Below, piece by piece: positions 55,362-64,000 of a stretch of 64,000 bases of DNA (its first letter is position 1; each line of letters starts with the position of its first letter). Origin of the DNA: Xanthostigma xanthostigma (Eukaryota; Arthropoda; Insecta; Raphidioptera; Raphidiidae); assembly GCA_963575645.1 (NCBI GenBank), contig OY754464.1, forward strand, positions 74,188,948 through 74,252,947. Direction: 5' to 3'. Made by a program: the position numbers and the translations under genes. The notes beneath the pieces were generated by a model that made no database searches, was not told the DNA's origin, and was given only the letters and a program-made list of their open reading frames with translations.

Positions 55362-55957
55362 ACTAGTGTGACCTGTGCGAATTATTCGCACTAAATAAGT
55401 ATAATAATTATCACATTACAAAATTATTTTTTAAATATGATTGCGGGTATCCAATTCGTTTCTAATTTTGCACACGGCTTATAACGTTCTTCTTTTTGTT
55501 GTATTACAATATGAAGCTCAGATGACAGATCGAAGAAATATTTTGCTTAAATTGTCATATAGAGGCGCAAGTAGCAAAAGCGTTGAGCTAAGCCGTCAGA
55601 TGGCATCATGCAGCATTGTTGTGACGTTGTTCAGCGTTGCTCGCTGTTTCAAAATTAAAGCCGTCAGATGGCAGTATGCAGTATTGTGTCTGTTGTATTA
55701 CAATATGAAGGTCAGATGACAGATAGAAGTGTCGACGTTGTTTCAAAATTAAAGCCGTCAGATGGCAGACGTTGTTCAGTGTTGCTGTATTTTAATTAAT
55801 TTACAAAAACAAAAGCAATAATAAATTTTTTAGTTGTCAATGTCAGTAGAGCAAGCAATTATCTGTAAAATGATATATAATTTATGTGGAGAAATTGTGA
55901 GGTTTTCTCTAAAAATGGAGGCAAACATCTTTAACATTAGCGTATAAATATATATGA
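55362..55957 (-). mobile_element. Non-autonomous Helitron, family H1, copy 2 (596 bp)
   Basis: Reverse of 18375-18982 at about 95% by eye. The 3' end in reverse is gtgcgaataattcgcac, aggtcaca, CTAGT, here followed by A rather than T. The 5' TC end is at 55956-55957. Confidence 0.88.
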
Positions 55958-56489
55958 TATGTTTGGACAACGAATCGTTTTGCTGTTTCGTATAATTGTT
56001 CGATTATTTGCGGCAGGTATCCGGTATTAAAACTAACGGGTATCGTCATTTTTAATTTCATCAACACCAGTTTTAATAATAGAATACATAAAGTATATTT
56101 GATGTCTGCAGTCTTCTGACAATAAGATATGCAGTTTGAACTTATGCTCAAAGTGTTGTGCAACAAATGAAAAATGCACTTTGAAATGAGTTTTGCGCGC
56201 TAGATTACATTTTATGAACGAATTATGTAAGACTTTTATTCAAAGCAGCAACAGACTGTGAGCGAGCTTAATGCGCCCATGCATATTGATCTTTAATGGT
56301 TCATAAAGATTTGAAAATAGTATACTGTGCGACTGGTGAGAGAAGGAGAATATTCCACTTGCGTGTTACCACACGAGCGTAGCGAGTGCGGTAACACGCA
56401 AGTAAATAGAAAAATTGAACCTTCATCAAAAAAGTCCAAGAGGCCAAGTTGAGGCCATCATGACGCGTAGTGTAAGGATATCAAACTTT
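55958..56489. other. Gene-less stretch with a fragment of the 41-kb inverted structure
   Basis: 56328-56402 matches gtgcgactggtgagagaagg and gagaatattccactt and contains the palindromic acgagcgtagcgagtgcggt; the rest is unannotated. Confidence 0.5.
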
Positions 56490-56845
56490 GTGGTGTATAC
56501 TATTTTTCTTCATACCTCGGGCGTAAGCACACGTATTAAATACATTAATTAATTAATTACTTATTAATTACATAAAAACACAGATAAACTCGAAACAAGC
56601 AGCTTTGAGGTTATACGTAAAACACGAATGACAGCTATTCGCGACTATTAGCTAAAATGTAATAGGGTTGCTATGTACACGACATCTAAACAACAGTTTT
56701 GATAGGTTATTTTTCTTTACTGTCGTCCGAACGTACGTAATTCCCGCATCAGTGCGTATAATCCCACCAGTGCGTAAATGTTAGACTTTCTACCTTACAA
56801 TTGATACCAAAAGTATATGCTTTCGATAGAGGTATGAAGATAAAT
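56490..56845 (+). repeat. Dispersed repeat R2, copy 1
   Basis: Direct match to 63513-63778: tactatttttcttcatacct, cacgtattaaatacatta, gctttgaggttatacgtaaa, acacgaatgaca, ttcgcgactatt, aatcccacca. Copy 1 has extra bases near 56660. Confidence 0.75.
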
Positions 56846-57439
56846 CGATAAATCCTTCGAAAAGTTGTGGCTGAACAAACATTAAAAAAGTATAAACTTG
56901 TAGAATTGACAACTTTTTCTTTTTAAGTCGGTTAAAACAAAAAAGAAGCGAGGTAATTACCAGAGATTAAGATTTCAAACATGTGTTCGCCGTTGTTTTC
57001 AAATCGAATATTCGATCAGAACCTTTATTTTGTAGGAAACGGAAGTAGTAGCTGACGAAATGAACAATGTTGATTAAATCTAGTATGATGTGAACATCGT
57101 GGAATGTTGTAATAGTTGCACGGCTATCTGTACGTGTAGGCCATTTTACCACCTACAGACATTTCATTTTGTCTTAAGAGATGAGAGCTTTGCAGAGCAC
57201 GTGACCTATTCTCGTACAAAATATATTTTCATTAATGTTTTATATTGTAACTTCTGCAATTGGTTTTAATAAAAATACTCTGTCGTGAGTCCTTGATCAT
57301 TAAAACTGATAATACTCATTGTTAGAAAGTCAACATACAGTTCGGACCTGAAGATGTTGCACAATGCTTTATATTAATAAGAAAAATCGCAGGGTTGTGG
57401 ACAAAAAGTTAGATTTATTAGTGTACAACGTTTCATCTA
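56846..57439. other. Gene-less stretch
   Basis: No supported feature. Confidence 0.5.
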
Positions 57440-58113
57440 TAGAGTTAGACTTTTGACGTGATAACGTCTTATAAATTGATGAATCACCAATCTTATAAAT
57501 TGATAAAACACCGGCTGCATGCACGAAAAAGTGTAACGTTCCTAAATCCTAACGTTCCTAACGTTCGCAACGCGTAACGTTACGCCTGACCCTGTGCGTG
57601 CTTTTTGCTAATTTCTCGCTCAATTTAAATCAGATCGGTTTGAAACCAGTCTTAAACGAAAGAGGAGAACATTTTACATAGATTTCGTATAACAGAATTT
57701 GCCTAAACAGTTTTTTTATACAAATTTATATAGAAAAATAGCTGTATAAATGCAATGTTGTCTAATGCATGGCGCGACGCGGTCGGTCGTCTTTGTTTGC
57801 CGTACATGGAAATTAGAAGATAACGTATGTCTTGTCTTAACATGAAAACGGCTGCATTTCTAATGTTTAATTCAATTTTTTGACATTAGTATTTTGTGAA
57901 ATGCAACGCCTTCTAAGTTAAGTATTGGAATAACTAATTATTATTAGAACATAATACTTTGACAGTTGCAAACGTCACTTTTGACATTTCTTATCATTCC
58001 GACACCAAGGATAAGCGGATTGAAACCAAATTTTGGGAGGTTTAGGTTATGTATTACGGAATACGTTATCACGTAAAACTATCGTCCGTAAACCGACTTT
58101 ACAGACAACCACT
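57440..58113 (-). mobile_element. Inverted-repeat element family E, long copy
   Basis: Carries ttttgacgtgataacgtc at one end and the inverse-related acgttatcacgtaaaactatcgtccg at the other, followed by taaaccgactttac. Matches 27186-27395 (reverse) at both ends and over the aacgttacacttttt...tgcacg region. Contains a 26-bp stretch, gcggattgaaaccaaatttt onward, shared with family A. Confidence 0.75.
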
Positions 58114-58120
58114 TTTTTTT

Positions 58121-58203
58121 AAGTACAATATGAAAATTCAAAACAATAATTATATTTAATGTTTATTTTCATAATTATTGTTTTGAATTTTCATATTGTA
58201 CTT
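58121..58203. repeat. Perfect 33-bp-arm hairpin
   Basis: 58121-58153 and 58171-58203 are exact inverses (aagtacaatatgaaaattca start), 17-nt loop. It abuts the end of element E. Confidence 0.93.
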
Positions 58204-58519
58204 GAAAAAGTCTTACTCTATAGAGTCTCGAGGTACAGTTTTCTGCCAAAATCGATCTTTAAAAAACGCGTCATATTCGCGGAAAGTTTAACATGGTATT
58301 CAGGTAAAGCATTAAATTGGTAGATTGTGATCTAACAGGTACAAAATTGGCAGATAATATTTTTGGGTACTAATAGAATGTCTGGTAAGAATTACTGCCA
58401 CCGCGCGAGAACTTTTCAAATTTTTGCCTGAGCAAATTTTGAAGAATCACCGAAAGGAAGTGAGGACACTTGGAGTCACGAATCTTTTTTCTCGTATTCT
58501 TGTCCACCGAATTACAATT

Positions 58520-59220
58520 ATATTAAGTTTCAACTTCAAATTCAATTACTTATTACCATTCCAACCCACAAGTGGGGAATGGTACTAGTTTAGGTCAAAA
58601 ATAACTTTTCAAAAATTTTATAATATCTTTCCGTTTTGAGGTCCCCCGAATCCAAAAAACATATTTTTGGAAAAACTCTGTGCGTCTGTTAGTCTGTGAA
58701 CACGATACAGGTCAAACTGATTAGCGGATTGAAACCAAATTTTGGGAGGATATTTGATATGCAAATATGAAGAGCCCTATTGTTTTTGGGGAAAATCGGC
58801 GCATGCGCAGAAGAGATGTATGCTATAACGGTGTTTTTTATATGAGAATGGTATACTTTTCATAACAGCTTATTATTTTATTTATTTTTTTAAGAAAGTT
58901 CGTTAAATTTTTTTTTCTAAACTATAGTTTTGGAAATATTTTGAAAATAAAAAAAAATGCAGCCGCTCTTTTCTTTTATGGATCTGTTAGAAATAAACTA
59001 GTTCGGCATGCTTTGATTAATTTTTACATGACGTGGAACATATTATGTAGGTAACCATGGCAACGAATAGCAAATATCATATTGAATACTAGCCATTACC
59101 CGCGTGACCTCACGCGATATCAAAAATTTTATTTTCTTTATTATAATCAAATGTCAACATTTTTGAAGTTGGAATGGTCCCGTCGCCAATTATTGGCTGG
59201 AATTTTTTTAGTCTAGCACT
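58520..59220 (+). mobile_element. Repeat family A, copy 2 (inverted partner at 54608-55290)
   Basis: Contains accattccaac near 58553 and the inverse gttggaatggt near 59170, which may be inner TIRs; homology continues past them into ttggctggaattttttt. Confidence 0.82.
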
Positions 59221-59685
59221 TAAAACGACTACACAATATTTTTTTTTGAGTTGGTTAAATATGTAGTCAAACACCATGACCCACTATTAGAGCCCATATA
59301 TTTAATACATAATCCATATCTCATTCTGACAGTGAGAGATCAGTGTATAGCGAACATAGGCGGTTTGGTTGTATGAATATTTGTAGCGAACACGCTTGTA
59401 ACTCTAAAGAAGTTAGCAGGTATTAAAACTTTAAAATATCTCCGTAAGTACTTAATAAACGTATAGGCCTTTTCATCACAAAAATTTTTTGTGCGCATGC
59501 GTCGGAATAGCCATCTTTTTCGTACTGTTTTTTGTAAACAACCATACTAAAGTGCCCACTACCCGTATTTAAACAATTAAAATTAAAATTATATTAATTT
59601 AAGTCAATTAATAAAAAAAAAGTGAAAAAAAATAAAGTAGTGATTCAATAAAACCGGAAAAAATAGTTTATAATCCATTACAATA

Positions 59686-59865
59686 ATGTTGTCGGTACGA
59701 AAAGGAACAACAAAACGGTGTTGTTATGGAGTATGTAAAAGTGATACACGATACAAATCATTTAAAACCAATACATATTATTTTATAAATTTTTCATGTC
59801 ACTGTCACTGTTATTGTCATCTATACATGATGTCACTAGGTAATGATACATACAACCATAATTAA
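59686..59865 (+). pseudogene. THAP zinc-finger N-terminus, truncated
   Basis: A 59-residue frame begins MLSVRKGTTKRCCYGVCKSD. The CCYGVC pair with following basic/aromatic residues matches the start of THAP fingers in transposon proteins (C-x-x-x-C, then a conserved downstream proline-rich loop and C-x-x-H). Only the first ~30 residues fit; after that the frame is AT-rich noise, so the second Cys/His pair is missing. Confidence 0.6.
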
Positions 59866-60001
59866 AATTCTTAGGCACTTTGTTAGAGGGAAATTGTTGC
59901 CAAATGTTAGGGTACACTATTTTCTGACACTGCAAACAAGTTGGACTTTGATTGGGTGTGTTTAAGATATTTAACCATTTCCCTTTGTCAAATTTTAAAC
60001 A

Positions 60002-60238
60002 TTAATTTTGTTTATAAGTATTTGAAGTACTATCTAAAGATAGTAGACAAATTTTAATGTCTAACCTCTCAATAAGCTCACTTTTTTTCCCTTTCTGCGA
60101 ACGCCCATGACAGTTTAACCACCTTTTCAATTGTTCACAATTATGAGCTTCAACTGAATCATAAATAAGTGAAGCACCATCGATGGTTTTTTCCAATAAT
60201 TTATTTGTTTGCGTAGATAATATTACTTTTCCAGCCAT
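60002..60238 (-). pseudogene. SAP-domain N-terminus, probably of a YqaJ-type protein
   Basis: 78 residues from MAGKVILSTQTNKLLEKTID. Residues 33-59 (CEQLKRWLNCHGRSQKGKKS, then ELIERL) fit the SAP DNA-binding fold: LK.WL...G....GKK.ELIERL. Proteins of this start, known from insect transposons, continue into a YqaJ nuclease region; here the frame ends after the SAP motif. It starts 90 bp inside the element end. Confidence 0.68.
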
Positions 60239-60549
60239 AGTTGACTATAAAACAGTACGAATGTTTTGAATTACCTCCATTTCAGCATGGCCGCTACGCA
60301 TGCGCTCATCTTATGATGAAAAGGCCTATTGAAACGCCATAGCTTTTGTGTGGCAACGATGTCTGACAGGAAACAGTTATATATTAATTATTTTTACAGC
60401 TTCTTTGAATCGAAATATCGCCCCACCAAACTTGTAAACTCATATAATAAATTGACTAATTGGATCTGGAATAACTTTTTAATTAACAAATTTTATTAGA
60501 GAAATTATACAATGCGTTTTGTTTCGATCAACATATTGCCTTTATATGT

Positions 60550-60966
60550 TAAATTTCTCCGTTTGTTTTGCATTGAATTTCTTTGTTATAATTAAAAATG
60601 CAATAAATATAATAACGAAACAAAACGACAAACTTCTAAGTTAATAATAAAAATACAAAGTCACTATATACACAGAAATATTTACAACACAGTCACACTC
60701 CGAATAATTATTTAACATTGCAACACTTATTTATGTCCGATCTAGATTTATATATGAACTCAATGATTTATGTCATTCAACTGTATCTCTGCTGTGAACT
60801 GGGTTACACATACTGTCCAACTGTGTTCTTCTCTTTCACTGCACGCGCAGTCTATATATGCCCTATGTCAGAGTTTCTCGAATGTTCGAAACTCTTTTAC
60901 CTGCTTTCATCAAACTCTTCTACCTACTTCCACCAATGCGCACAGAGTCAGAGGTGTGCGTCACAA
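60550..60966 (-). mobile_element. Solo LTR-like sequence, family L2, copy 2
   Basis: In reverse: tgtgacgcacacctctgact, gcgcattggtggaagtaggt, cgaacattcgagaaactctg, a TATA box catatatag, and cataaatcattgagttc, matching 35445-35650. The 3' part diverges. The two plus-strand frames across it are shadows. Confidence 0.62.
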
Positions 60967-61001
60967 TATGTCGATTGAAATTAAACCCACTATATAGAAA
61001 C

Positions 61002-61512
61002 AAGTGATGTGCCGGGTCGCTAAAAATGTATATCCGCGGATACGGATCTGAATACGGATATTTGGTTTCAAGATCCGCGGATACGGATACGGATCTTAAC
61101 TTTTTTAGAGTACGCGGCGGTAAATATTGCACACCGACCTTTGGAAAGAGACTATCTGTTATGGGAAAAAGTTATTGACCTCTTTAAGAGTTAACTCTCA
61201 TAACAGATTGTCTCTTTCCAAACATCAATGTGCAATATCTCATTATAAAGACAGTTTTTTAGTACCTTTGTGTTATATACTATTGGTATGGTACTCACTA
61301 CGGTAAATGTAAATGCAATATAAAGGTGCCAAATACGATTTTAAAAAATAAAAAATAATCTGAATGGAATTTTAAAGTTTTTCATTATTACCTTATCACC
61401 TATACCTATTTATAAAATTTCATCTATGAATTGAAAATTAATAAGGAAAAAGATCCGTAAAAGATCCGCCAAAAACTAACGGATACGGATACGGATATTC
61501 GGCACATCACTA
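61002..61512 (-). mobile_element. hAT MITE, family 'tagtgatgtgccgg', copy 2 (511 bp)
   Basis: Reverse of 29110-29646 with the 8-bp duplication atagaaac (60994-61001, 61513-61520). The first base of one TIR is changed (aagtgatg). It lies 36 bp past the LTR L2 copy. Confidence 0.92.
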
Positions 61513-61520
61513 ATAGAAAC

Positions 61521-62091
61521 ATAATAACATTCTCAAAATTTCAGTGATGTGTCGTTGATCTTTCGTCCTCTGCACTGAGACGAGGAACCCCTATAATATT
61601 AGTTTTTATAGGCGTCGTATGAAATTAATTTACAAAGTGGCAGGCTATTCTTAACTGTTTTAAACTATACCCAAAACAGTAATGACCTTTTATGAAAAAT
61701 GATGAAACAAAATGAGTTAACTTAAAACGTTTTTATTTTAAACTTCAAAGCTGTATACGCATTGCGCTTTATCCCGAAATACTCCGCCGGGAACCTTCTG
61801 TAATCACTAAAGTTTGCTTTGAATATAGAGAACAGTGGAGTAGCTATATGTACATAATTATTTTTTAACACTTGCCGAGGCCCGACGGGAATTCACGAAA
61901 ATTTCTATGCGCAAAATATAAAATTATTGGAACGTTTAAATAGTTTGGGATTTTATTTTGACTATAAGCCATCTACTAAGCATTTCAGTAAACTATCAAA
62001 AGGATTTCATATGTTAAAGTATTGCGACTTGATTTACATGTTTGCTCACTGATCATCCCATTTTTGTCGTAACGTAAGAATATATAGCATA
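61521..62091. other. Gene-less stretch
   Basis: No supported feature. Confidence 0.5.
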
Positions 62092-62362
62092 CCAGCGGTC
62101 CGGTCCGGCTTCGCCCGGATTTGTGGATTACCTATTAAACATTGACATTATTATGAGATATCGGACTTTTTTTATAGAATTATATAGCGGACTCGGTAAA
62201 ACAATGATACACAAAAAACTAGACGTATGCGTTGTTTTTACGTCGTATTGTTTGCCTATGAAACACATGTGAGGTGGAATTAATTGTAGTTATCCGATTT
62301 GTTTTTGAACTAATAGCTTTGAGCAAATTTCTAACAGATATCGCTATTTGGTACTAAATCAG
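62092..62362 (+). mobile_element. Repeat family G, copy 3
   Basis: Head accagcggtccggtccggct and the block aatagctttgagcaaattt, aacagatatcgctatttgg match the other G copies; the middle is diverged. Confidence 0.6.
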
Positions 62363-62795
62363 GAAACCTAGCTTCCTATGCCTGCTGTGTTTCGAAATGG
62401 GCTGTTTTCTGGCGCACGCGAGATGGCGCTGCTATCACAACCTGGGAAAACTTCGGTTCTTTCCACCTGTGTGCATTACCCAGTAGTTGACGCCATATTG
62501 TTTCATGCGACAGATATTGGTCCACCGCTACGCTCGAGCTTGTTCTCCTTATTATGACTTCGTGGTTTACATTGTCAGAGAAGAGAGACTTTCTAATGGA
62601 ACAGTGTGGCCGGAAATTTTAGTTTGTCTTGTTTCTGTTAGATGACAGAACGATTGAGGTTTAGTGTCGGTGTACAGATAATTTTAAAGGAGAACGCACA
62701 ATTACCTCAAAACTGAGTTCCAACTATACTAATCGACAAGCAGCCTTTATCACAGCGTTTGAACTTAATTTAGAAAGTCGTAGAATAGTATATAG
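62363..62795. other. Gene-less stretch
   Basis: No supported feature. Confidence 0.45.
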
Positions 62796-62799
62796 ATCT

Positions 62800-63475
62800 T
62801 TCCATTAATAACTGTCATATAGAAAGGGTAGAAGTCTTCAAATTTTTAGGAATTTATATGAATTCAAATTTAAAGTGGGATGAACACATACTACACATTC
62901 GCAATGAAAAAAGCTAAATTTCTGTATAAAGATATTTCTATCTACTTCGGTTATATTTATCCACAGTTGAAATATGGGATTATTGGGTGGGGTAATAGTC
63001 CACATTGTAAAAACATTTTCATTCTGCAAAAAAAAGTTATTAGAGCAATGTATAGTTTAAAATGGAATGCTTCATGCCGAGATATTTTTAAAAATAAAAA
63101 AAATGTTAACCGTGCCATGATGTATCTACATCTATTGTTGCATTGTTTTTGCTCGCCAAAACATAGCCAATTTTACAACTGTAGACACTATTCATTCGCA
63201 TGATACTCGCATGAAATTTAGGTTAATAACACCTATGGCAAATAATAATATTTTTAAATATAGTCCGTCAAATATTTCAGCCCATTTATACAATATACTG
63301 CCTGCAGAATGCAGAAATTTAGCTTCTTTCACAAAATTTAAATCCAAAGTTAAAAGCCTACTTGTTAATAACGCATTTTATTCTCTTGGCGAATTTTATT
63401 CTTATTTTAAATATTATGTCTCTGTGTAATTTTGACTAGTCAAATATACTGTATATGTACAGTTCAATTGATAAT
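62800..63475 (+). pseudogene. LINE reverse transcriptase C-terminus, frameshifted
   Basis: VEVFKFLGIYMNSNLKWDEH, then YIYPQLKYGIIGWGNSPHCK, IFILQKKVIRAMYSLKWNAS, CRDIFKNKK in one frame, and HSHDTRMKFRL, SAHLYNILPAECRNLASFTK, FKSKVKSLLVNNAFYSLGEF in another, ending at a stop near 63429. At least two frameshifts (near 62895 and 63190). An aataaa signal lies at about 63472. Different subfamily from the TTCTA-tailed LINEs. Confidence 0.82.
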
Positions 63476-63512
63476 AAAGTTCATATTTATATATTACACC
63501 ACAAGGGCAGAA

Positions 63513-63778
63513 AGTGTGATGCACACTATTTTTCTTCGTACCTCGATCGTAAGCCCGCTTATTAAATACATTAGTTAATTACATAAAAAACACAGATAAA
63601 TACGAAGCAAGAAGCTTTGAGGTTATACGTAAAAACACGAATGACATCTGTTCGCGACTATTGCTTTAGTACCGCACGAACGTACGAACTTCCCGCATTG
63701 GAGCGTGCAATCCCACCAAGGAGTTTCTGCCTTAAAATTGATGCCGAAAGTATGCACTTTCGATCGAGATATGAAGAA
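63513..63778 (+). repeat. Dispersed repeat R2, copy 2
   Basis: Same order of blocks as 56490-56845. The 78-codon frame through it has no counterpart in copy 1. Confidence 0.75.
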
Positions 63779-64000
63779 AACATATTTTTAAAATTCCGGG
63801 ACAATATCCGTTATTTCGAGTGTGTTAAGTCATTTTCGGACCGGCCTGTATGATATAAAAACACACACACACAATGTCGTGCAATGGCGGAACAGCTCGC
63901 GATGTTTCACGTCATACTAGATTTAATCAACGCCGTTCAACTCTCGGGGAACATTTTCTTCTCACAAATGAAGTTTCCCTATTGTGTTTGTTTGTTTTAA
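63779..64000. other. Gene-less end of window
   Basis: A short CA run at 63860-63874; nothing else seen. Confidence 0.5.

Larger units (their letters stand above)
59465..60327. mobile_element. ISL2EU-like deletion derivative with AT duplication
   Basis: Ends aggccttttcatca and its inverse, with AT on both sides (59463-59464, 60328-60329), and inner gcgcatgcg repeats. Two converging frames start near the ends: a THAP-type N-terminus on plus and a SAP-type N-terminus on minus. ISL2EU/IS4EU elements encode a transposase with a THAP-like finger and a YqaJ-type nuclease; the layout fits that superfamily. The catalytic parts of both proteins are deleted. Confidence 0.65.

Noticed and set aside
60718..60997. 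Two overlapping plus-strand frames at 60.7-61.0 kb
   Set aside because: They lie on the antisense of an LTR L2 copy and are not present in the other copy.

Overview
The window looks like gene-poor insect genomic DNA. It is AT-rich, has no long open host reading frame, and is packed with decayed eukaryotic transposons: APE-type LINEs, hAT, piggyBac, Tc1/mariner/pogo, PIF/Harbinger-like, ISL2EU-like and Helitron-like elements, solo LTRs, tRNA-derived SINE-like units and long hairpin elements. Element style (short elements opening 'ctagcggttccgcccgg', Helitrons ending 'gccgggtcagctagt', LINEs with TTCTA tails) fits Lepidoptera or Hemiptera; the species cannot be fixed from the sequence. Nothing bacterial, phage-like or CRISPR-like was seen, and no intact host protein-coding gene can be supported.

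Layout. 0-5 kb: an RTE-type LINE 3' fragment (minus), a dispersed repeat shared with 38.8 kb, a SINE-like unit, and a hAT element (4077-5013, perfect 8-bp target duplication) with transposase C-terminal code and a nested TA-flanked MITE. 5-15 kb: an LTR-like stretch, a Helitron with four ~83-bp repeats, a LINE 3' end split by a 557-bp hAT element, tRNA-like sequence, and a pogo/Tigger deletion derivative. 15-23 kb: hairpin elements (15.3 kb inside a hAT copy, and 16.3 kb with 129-bp arms), a hAT MITE, a Harbinger-like element, a Helitron, and two TA-flanked MITEs. 23-34 kb: a piggyBac-like element filled with a G-poor minisatellite, a hAT element containing a hairpin insert, an LTR containing a second hairpin insert, another hAT/Harbinger pair, and a LINE fragment split by a hAT element that itself holds a hairpin. 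34-43 kb: a 570-bp long-TIR element, solo LTRs (one nested in a hAT MITE), SINE-like units, a 320-bp foldback and a 524-bp near-perfect tandem duplication. 43-47 kb: a hAT-type element (43644-47046) that received a ~2.4-kb LINE carrying endonuclease and reverse transcriptase with one stop and one deletion/frameshift. 47-54.5 kb: SINE-like units, a 155-bp tandem array, a Helitron with three 120-bp repeats, and a three-layer nest (LINE inside a TIR element inside another LINE). 54.5-64 kb: an inverted pair of ~650-bp repeats enclosing a Helitron and an inverted-repeat element, an ISL2EU-like deletion derivative retaining THAP and SAP N-terminal code, an LTR, a hAT copy and a LINE 3' fragment.

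The parts do not form a pathway. The value of the window is the insertion record: many boundaries are set by target-site duplications readable at both ends (8 bp for hAT, TTAA for piggyBac, TA for mariner/pogo, TTA for Harbinger, ATAT for the solo LTR, AT for the ISL2EU-like element), which gives an order of insertion at several loci.
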